Source: Candidatus Hydrogenedentota bacterium
GTDB lineage: Bacteria > Hydrogenedentota > Hydrogenedentia > Hydrogenedentales > SLHB01
Direction: 5' to 3'
DNA: 45,171 bases
NCBI GenBank assembly: GCA_016209895.1
Contig: JACQVH010000168.1
Span: forward strand, 1 to 45,171
Made by a program: the position numbers and the translations under genes. Of this stretch, positions 39,939 to 45,171 are shown piece by piece. Position 1 is the first letter of the stretch. Every line of letters begins with the position of its first letter. The notes beneath the pieces were generated by a model. The model was not told where the DNA came from. It did no database searches and worked only from the letters and a program-made list of their open reading frames with translations.

Positions 39939-40204
39939 TGCTAACACCTCCTGGTGAAAGTATACCGTGTAGCCACCAATAGAGACGACGTTTTTGCCGC
40001 CTCATTCACGGCCGACGTATGGCCGGCTCGAGGGGATGATTAGGACCGGGTCGAAAACCGGACACGACGTACCTCAGTAGCGGTTAATGGTTTACGATTG
40101 ACTCCCTTAATGCGTAATCTGCCGAGGAAATCGAGGATCGAACCGGTCGCAATACGAAGGAACAGCGAGTTTTGGCACGCCGCTCTTTGATTATGTTCTC
40201 GACT

Positions 40205-43200
40205 CTAGGTCAACAAAGTTGCCGTGTTTTCGGCGCGGTAGCCGGCAGCTTCGGCAGCGGCGAGGATTTCGTCCAAGCGGTTCAGGCGGGACTTGGCGCG
40301 CCGGCCACGCTCGGGGTCGCTGAGGCGCGCGTCCGTTTCATCGCAAACCGCGGCAACGAAATGGAACCAATACAGGAGGCGTTCGAACTGTTCCTTGTTG
40401 TACCAAAGGATGCCATCGTGATGATTGAAGAGTAGAAACTCGCGCACGGCGGGGTCGTCAAAGAGCCGCCGCAATACGGCGGCGGGTGCGCTGGCAGCTT
40501 CGAGCAGACCCAGACTGCGATAGCGGAGAAGCGTCTTGATCAGCACGGTGTCCATGGCGGCGGACCACCAATCGCGGCCCGCTTCGGAGAAGACTCGCGT
40601 GATGACGCGGCCCAGCATCCATTCTTCCAGCGCCAACGCGGAGACGAACTCGATATCCGGGGCGCTTTGTACGATACCCAAGGGGCGCGTCAGGGCCCAC
40701 GTCACGGCGATTGCGGCACGCGGCTCGGTCGGCGTTTCGTCCGGTGCGGCCTGGGGCGCCCACGACTGGAGGAATCTTCGAAGGTGCTCGTCCGGCACTT
40801 TGGCGGTGAACCGGGCGTCGAATTTCCACACGGCGTCGAGCGTTTCACGCGACATTTGAATGAATCGCTCGCGGTCCACGGGATGTTCCAGCCATTGTTC
40901 CATTCGCTCCAGAAAGATTTGGACGGACGTTACCACCTCCGGTGTGACGGTTTTCGGCGCGAGCTTACCGCTCATCACGTCCGTCAGCTTCTTCAGTCGG
41001 TCGGAGTTGAACAGTATATTGAAGCCGTCCAGGACGGGCGCGAGCAGCGTTTCGCGATACGCCTCTTCCATGTTGGGGACGCCGCGTCCGTGCAGGCGCG
41101 CCGCGAGCCCTGCCCACGTGCCGTCGTGGTCTTCCACTTCACGGAAATCGAGGAACACGTGGTAATGGTAGGCGTGGAGTTCGACGTATAGCCCTTCATG
41201 GACGAGTTGATTGCCGCTTCGCAGATATTCGAGGCCGTCGTGGTGGTCGCGGAATACGTAGAAACAATGCTCATCGCCGCGAAGCGCCAGCGCTTCCGCG
41301 AGCGTTCTGCGGACGTACGGGCCGGCCTCCGGCTTCCCGACATTGATCGTGGTGGATAGGCAGACGCAGCCGGCCGTCGAGCGGTAGGCGTTATTGTAGA
41401 GGATCAGCGCCCGCTCGCCGCCGGCGCGGTTCGAGTAACTGAACACGTCTTCGTTCACGCGTCCGTCCGGCGTGACAAAGTCGTAAAAGGCGAAATGCTC
41501 GACGCCGCTGAACAGGTAGCGCTTGTGCAGCAGCGGGAAAATCTCAGCCTCGTGGCGGCGGATCAGGTCGTGATCGGGATGCTCGTCCCAATAGGCGCGC
41601 CGGTATTCCATGCCGTACTTTTCGGTGAACCCTTCGATCTGGCCATGTCCAAACATCGGAAGTCCGGGCATGGTGACCATGAGTAACACAACGCCGAGAT
41701 ATTTGTCGCCCTTGCCGAACTGTTCAACGGCAGTCAACTCGTCGGGATTGTTCATGAAGTTGACGAAACGTTTCAGTACTTCCGGGCTGAATTCGAGCAC
41801 GTTTCGGACGGTGGCGCGATACTTCGAGTTCTCCTCCATCTTCAGCATGTTCATAAAGGCGCTGTTGTAAACGCGGTGCATACCGAGCGTGCGCACGAAG
41901 TATCCTTCGAGCAGCCAGAATGCCTCTGCCAGCAATAAGGTGTCCGGCGCTTGCGCATTCACGCGGTCTACCACCTCGCGCCAGAATTCCTCCGGCATGG
42001 CCTTTTCAAACTCGGCACGAGACATACCGTGTTCCGCCCGCGACGGGATGGCGCCACCATCGCCCGGCTTGGGAAACCAGAGGCGCTGATAATGGCGCTT
42101 AGTGAGCGTCATCGCGGCGTCGAAGCGAAGGATGGGAAAGCGCCGGGCCACGTAGAGAATCGTTTGGATAACGGCTTCACGCGCTTGCGGCAACAAGTAG
42201 TTCAATTGCGCCGTATCGTTCCAGGGCATGTTCGTGCCGTCGTTGCCATGGTAGATATATCGCACGTGGCCGGAGTTCTTATCCACGCGTTGGAACACGA
42301 CGGCCGCGTCGCGGCGGTCCCAGTACCCGTCCTCGATGAAGAGACCGATGCTCGGGTCCCGTGAGAAATCCAGTCCGCTGAATCGGTAGTTCGGATACGG
42401 TGGATAATCGAGCTGAATGAACCATTCCGGGTGCTCGATTATCCATTTCGAGTAAAGTCCCGTATGATTGGGAACCATGTCACTGGCCAGTCGAATGCCG
42501 CGCCGCCAGGCACGCTCGCGCAAGTTGTCGCACGCGGCGTCGCCGCCCAATTCGTCCGCGATGCGGTACTCGAAGATTGAGTACGCGGAAGGGGCCGCTT
42601 CGGGATTTCCCATCCGTTGCTTAATTTCTTGCGAGGCGGGGGAACGTTCCCAGACGCCAATCAGCCAGAGGCCGTTAATCCCCCATCGCGCCAACCGATC
42701 CAGTTCCTCGTCCGGGATTTCGTCCAGCCGCCGGATCGGTCGCTGATACCACTTGGATAACTGGTCGAGCCAGACATACACGGACTTGGCGATCAATACG
42801 ACGTTGGACATCCAGTCCTTGTCCGCCGTAAACCGGTCGTATTCCGCGTAGGGAAGGTCCAACTCGGCGGCGGCCTCGCGACCAAAGCGCAGCGCGGTGA
42901 CTGAACCCGGGCCGGCGCCTCGCAGCAGGTTCTCCTCCTTGAGCATGTCTCCGGCGACGAGCAATCGTTGGAAAAGTCCGGAAGGCAGCAAGTGGGCCCA
43001 GTTCTTTCGGATGTAATCGAGCTGGCCTTCGAGCGAATCCGGCGAGGCCTGCATCGGGGCGCGGAGCATTTCGAACAATCGCTGACCCAGCGCCTGCAAT
43101 GGCGGCATCGTACTGTAGAAATTCTCGAGCGCGTGCACCAATGGTACGTAGGGCGAGCGCTGCCTCAACTCCGCGTCGTCGAACAAATCCAGAAAGGGTC

Positions 43201-43720
43201 GCAGCGCCCGATTGGAAACCGCGAGGGCCAACAGGATGAGTTCCCGGACGGTGAGGTGCTGATTGGAAGGCCCCGGCCGAGTCGCCTGAAGGAACCGCTC
43301 CACGGATACTTCGCCAGCGCGCAGGGAGCTTGGCGGAAACAAATGCACGAAGCTGCGCACCGGCTGGTCCACGTACCAATGGCCTTCCTGGTCTTGCACC
43401 CGGTCCAGTCCTTGGTCCAGAGATTGAGGATGCTCCTCGAAACAATACCGATCGGCGATAAATCGGAGGACGTCTTCGATGACGCCCAAAGTCATTAATT
43501 GGCCGGCGCGTACCGGTTCCGCCCGCACCGAACTGAAATCCCGGTGCGCATTCATTTCCTGGGCCAGCCGACGTATGGCGAGAAAGACGGAACTCGCCGC
43601 GCCCGGCGCGGCGGCCGCCATTAACTCGGCGATCCGATATTTGTCCCAGGCTTGTCGCGAAAGATGGATGCCGAACGGGAAATACGCTTCGGCTTCGCGA
43701 TGTGATCCAAGGTCGTGCAT
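40205..43720 (-). CDS. Very long GH13 alpha-amylase-family protein
   Basis: The 1171-residue protein carries the GH13 conserved regions in its middle: DMVPNH (region I), ILRFDAAM with nucleophile Asp534 (II), LLLAEAFW with acid/base Glu599 (III), and FMNNPDE with Asp660 (IV). In region IV the usual N-H-D reads N-P-D, so the transition-state His is replaced. The catalytic barrel is preceded by ~350 and followed by ~400 residues I do not recognise. There is no signal peptide, so it probably works on intracellular glycogen or maltodextrin, possibly as a transferase. The start is the ATG at 43720 (MHDLGSHREAEAYFPFG); the frame continues upstream through repeat DNA. No Shine-Dalgarno is evident. 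Confidence 0.88.
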   Translation of the reverse strand: MHDLGSHREAEAYFPFGIHLSRQAWDKYRIAELMAAAAPGAASSVFLAIRRLAQEMNAHRDFSSVRAEPVRAGQLMTLGVIEDVLRFIADRYCFEEHPQSLDQGLDRVQDQEGHWYVDQPVRSFVHLFPPSSLRAGEVSVERFLQATRPGPSNQHLTVRELILLALAVSNRALRPFLDLFDDAELRQRSPYVPLVHALENFYSTMPPLQALGQRLFEMLRAPMQASPDSLEGQLDYIRKNWAHLLPSGLFQRLLVAGDMLKEENLLRGAGPGSVTALRFGREAAAELDLPYAEYDRFTADKDWMSNVVLIAKSVYVWLDQLSKWYQRPIRRLDEIPDEELDRLARWGINGLWLIGVWERSPASQEIKQRMGNPEAAPSAYSIFEYRIADELGGDAACDNLRERAWRRGIRLASDMVPNHTGLYSKWIIEHPEWFIQLDYPPYPNYRFSGLDFSRDPSIGLFIEDGYWDRRDAAVVFQRVDKNSGHVRYIYHGNDGTNMPWNDTAQLNYLLPQAREAVIQTILYVARRFPILRFDAAMTLTKRHYQRLWFPKPGDGGAIPSRAEHGMSRAEFEKAMPEEFWREVVDRVNAQAPDTLLLAEAFWLLEGYFVRTLGMHRVYNSAFMNMLKMEENSKYRATVRNVLEFSPEVLKRFVNFMNNPDELTAVEQFGKGDKYLGVVLLMVTMPGLPMFGHGQIEGFTEKYGMEYRRAYWDEHPDHDLIRRHEAEIFPLLHKRYLFSGVEHFAFYDFVTPDGRVNEDVFSYSNRAGGERALILYNNAYRSTAGCVCLSTTINVGKPEAGPYVRRTLAEALALRGDEHCFYVFRDHHDGLEYLRSGNQLVHEGLYVELHAYHYHVFLDFREVEDHDGTWAGLAARLHGRGVPNMEEAYRETLLAPVLDGFNILFNSDRLKKLTDVMSGKLAPKTVTPEVVTSVQIFLERMEQWLEHPVDRERFIQMSRETLDAVWKFDARFTAKVPDEHLRRFLQSWAPQAAPDETPTEPRAAIAVTWALTRPLGIVQSAPDIEFVSALALEEWMLGRVITRVFSEAGRDWWSAAMDTVLIKTLLRYRSLGLLEAASAPAAVLRRLFDDPAVREFLLFNHHDGILWYNKEQFERLLYWFHFVAAVCDETDARLSDPERGRRAKSRLNRLDEILAAAEAAGYRAENTATLLT

Positions 43721-43831
43721 AGGGTGTTGCTTGTCCGAAGTTTTCAAGTCAGATTTGGATGACACATTCGACGAGAATACACCATGGAGACACGGAGTGG
43801 CTAGTGCGTAGTGAGTTTGGGCGGTGGGGCG

Positions 43832-43892
43832 GACGATTACGAGGAACGATTGCGAGCACGAACCTCGATTACGATTCTCGAATACGACCGAC
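43832..43892 (+). repeat. CGATTACGA-type repeat, copy 2
   Basis: Units GACGATTACGAG, AACGATTGCGAG, CTCGATTACGAT and TCTCGAATACGA run in register, closely related to the block at 22464-22540 and in the same orientation. It lies within the predicted leader of the GH13 gene. Confidence 0.7.
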
Positions 43893-44043
43893 AATTACCG
43901 ACGGGGAACTCGAACAAACAGTCCGGCAACGGGAGTAGCCTTGCAACAACTGTATTATTCAGGCAGCCCGTCGCGCCCTTTACATGTCCTCACGCGGACA
44001 TTCGCATCAGCGTTCGTGCAACGCAGCTCCCGTTGCCAATTTC

Positions 44044-44072
44044 ATTATACCAACGCTCCTGAATTTCCGCAA
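44044..44072 (-). promoter_or_regulatory. Strong promoter for the GH13 gene
   Basis: On the minus strand TTGCGG (44067-44072), a 17-bp spacer and TATAAT (44044-44049) with an extended -10 TGG immediately before it. It points at the GH13 gene, giving a ~315-base leader. The rest of the 43721-44125 gap has no gene. Confidence 0.6.
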
Positions 44073-44125
44073 GGATTTTCGGCCAAAGAATATTCGATTA
44101 CTTCCCGCGAAGACTACTCTCGGCG

Positions 44126-44935
44126 TTAGCTGCCGAGCAGACGCGCGGCGGCCTGGGGAGTGACGTTGGCTTGGATCAGGGCCGCGATGCCGGTACGTTG
44201 GAGGACTTGATTACGAGTCTGCTCGATGGCCTGTCGCGCTTCATCGAGGTCGCGGACGCGCGAGCGCGCCTCCTCTTGGCTTTCGATCGCGGTCTGGCGC
44301 TGTTCGATACCGCGCGTGAAACGCTCCTCTTGCGCACCGAGCGCGGCGCGGTTTTGGCTGATACGGTTCAGCGCAGTGTCAATCGCTTCAATCGCGTTGC
44401 CGGCAGATTCTGTTGTGCTCAGATTCAATCCGTTAAGTCCCAGCGCTTCCGGGGTTGATGCGTTGATATTGACTTGCTCGCCGGCCTCTGTGCCGAGAGG
44501 AATCGTACCGGCGGTTCCGTTCAGGAGTTGCGTCCCGTTGAATTCGGTGTTGTCCGCGACTTCGCCGATCTGTTGAAGGATTTGCTGGGCTTCGGCATTG
44601 ACGGCGGCGCGTTGGTCTTCGGTCAGCGTCCCATTGGCGGCTTGCACCGCCAGTTCCCGGAGACGCTGCGCGCCTTCCTGCTGGGCTTCGAGTCCCCCTT
44701 CGGCGGTTTGTACGACGTTAATGCCCGCTTGGAGATTGCCAATCTCCTGATTGGACTGAAGGATTTCGGTACGGAGCCGCTCTGCGAGCGCTAGTCCGGC
44801 GGCGTCCTGCGCCGCGCGATTGATTCGGAGGCCCGTTGCCAGATTGCCCAGACCTTGAATGAGACGATTCGAGCTTTGTTCGGTCTGCCGCTGCGCGTTT
44901 AAGGCGGGAATGTTGGTATTGATGCGCACACCCAT
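44126..44935 (-). CDS. Flagellin, minimal D0-D1 type
   Basis: This is the structural protein of the flagellar filament, exported through the flagellar type III apparatus. The 269-residue chain begins MGVRINTNIPALNAQRQTEQSSNRLIQGLGNLATGLRINRAAQDAAGLALAERLR, the canonical N-terminal D0/D1 helix region. It ends with a matching C-terminal helix (TRNQVLQRTGIAALIQANVTPQAAARLL). Only ~80 residues lie between, so it lacks the variable surface domains D2/D3. GGAGGAGG lies 9 bases before the ATG. No other flagellar gene is in the window. Confidence 0.97.
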   Translation of the reverse strand: MGVRINTNIPALNAQRQTEQSSNRLIQGLGNLATGLRINRAAQDAAGLALAERLRTEILQSNQEIGNLQAGINVVQTAEGGLEAQQEGAQRLRELAVQAANGTLTEDQRAAVNAEAQQILQQIGEVADNTEFNGTQLLNGTAGTIPLGTEAGEQVNINASTPEALGLNGLNLSTTESAGNAIEAIDTALNRISQNRAALGAQEERFTRGIEQRQTAIESQEEARSRVRDLDEARQAIEQTRNQVLQRTGIAALIQANVTPQAAARLLGS

Positions 44936-44985
44936 TGCGCCGTGCCTCCTCCCGGTTCGGGCCTGATTACCACACCATCGCGTTT

Positions 44986-45014
44986 AATCTACCACAGTCC
45001 AGTATTTTTCGCAA
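44986..45014 (-). promoter_or_regulatory. Promoter for flagellin
   Basis: On the minus strand TTGCGA (45009-45014) and TAGATT (44986-44991) have a 17-bp spacer, ~50 bp before the start codon. This is a sigma70-like layout rather than the sigma28 sequence usual for flagellin. Confidence 0.5.
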
Positions 45015-45171
45015 TGAACGTGCGCTGAGGCCAGCGATTCCGTCATTTGGTGTGGCGGTGGGCATTTTCGTTGGTGTAGGGGCATGTGGAACGTAGTGGG
45101 GAGATTCGCAAGGGGTACTTGTGCGTTTTTTTGACCTTCCGGCGAGGGGCAGGAAGGACGCGGGGGGCTTC

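Noticed and set aside
44119..44137. CTCGGC/GCCGAG hairpin over the flagellin stop codon as a terminator
   Set aside because: The stem is only 6 bp and there is no T-tract on the minus strand after it.
45015..45050. Sigma54 promoter upstream of flagellin
   Set aside because: TGGC and TTGC occur but are about 10 bp too far apart for a -24/-12 promoter.

Overview
The window looks like a chromosomal segment of an uncultured, moderately GC-rich, Gram-negative bacterium. The evidence is lipoproteins with lipoboxes, a YdbH/YnbE/YdbL-type outer-membrane lipid-homeostasis locus, a flagellin, and many large secreted proteins carrying dockerin type I modules. Four proteins share an almost identical dockerin core (VDAVDVQLVINAALG). 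Together with NHL-propeller, caspase-like, PPC, BACON, FecR and DUF6600-type modules and short-period repeats between genes, this suggests Candidatus Hydrogenedentes or a Planctomycetes/Lentisphaerae-like lineage. That placement is an inference; no rRNA or tRNA gene is present to test it.

Layout. 1-3.1 kb: the 3' part of a YdbH-like gene and a lipoprotein that looks like a natural YnbE-YdbL fusion. 3.2-4.7 kb: two overlapping amidohydrolase-fold genes, the second without the metal ligands. 4.7-5.7 kb: a gene-free gap with three repeat types. 5.7-12.9 kb: two large secreted proteins with C-terminal dockerins; the first has 18 NHL repeats followed by one caspase-like domain with a catalytic His/Cys pair and one without. 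12.9-17.3 kb: an orphan XRE antitoxin-like gene, ribosomal protein S1 and a divergent acetolactate synthase. 17.3-19.0 kb: a ParE-type toxin-antitoxin pair and a Gfo/Idh/MocA oxidoreductase. 19.2-24.5 kb: NAD salvage (Nudix, nicotinamidase, nicotinate phosphoribosyltransferase, NAD synthase) interrupted by an opposite-strand retropepsin-like protease.

24.6-30.9 kb (minus strand): two tandem paralogous secreted proteins with N-terminal dockerins and a Cys-patterned CarboxypepD_reg-like repeat, behind a good sigma70-type promoter. 31.5-33.6 kb (minus): a small membrane protein, a URO-D family protein and a Phd/PIN toxin-antitoxin pair. 33.8-35.4 kb: murB coupled to a membrane protein and a VOC protein. 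35.5-36.3 kb: a shortened HicB-like gene and a toxin-antitoxin pair whose toxin carries a one-base frameshift. 36.3-39.9 kb (minus): a FecR/DUF6600-type protein and a Tyr/Asp/Gly-repeat lipoprotein. 40.2-43.7 kb (minus): a very long GH13 protein. 44.1-44.9 kb (minus): a minimal flagellin.

The genes fall into small independent operons rather than one large system. The connected themes are envelope and secreted surface biology (YdbH locus, four dockerin proteins, FecR/lipoprotein pair, flagellin), NAD recycling, and a scatter of intact and decaying toxin-antitoxin genes. The strongest candidates for something new are the tandem active/inactive caspase-like dockerin protein, the dockerin-tagged Cys-repeat paralogs, the YnbE-YdbL fusion and the amidohydrolase pair.
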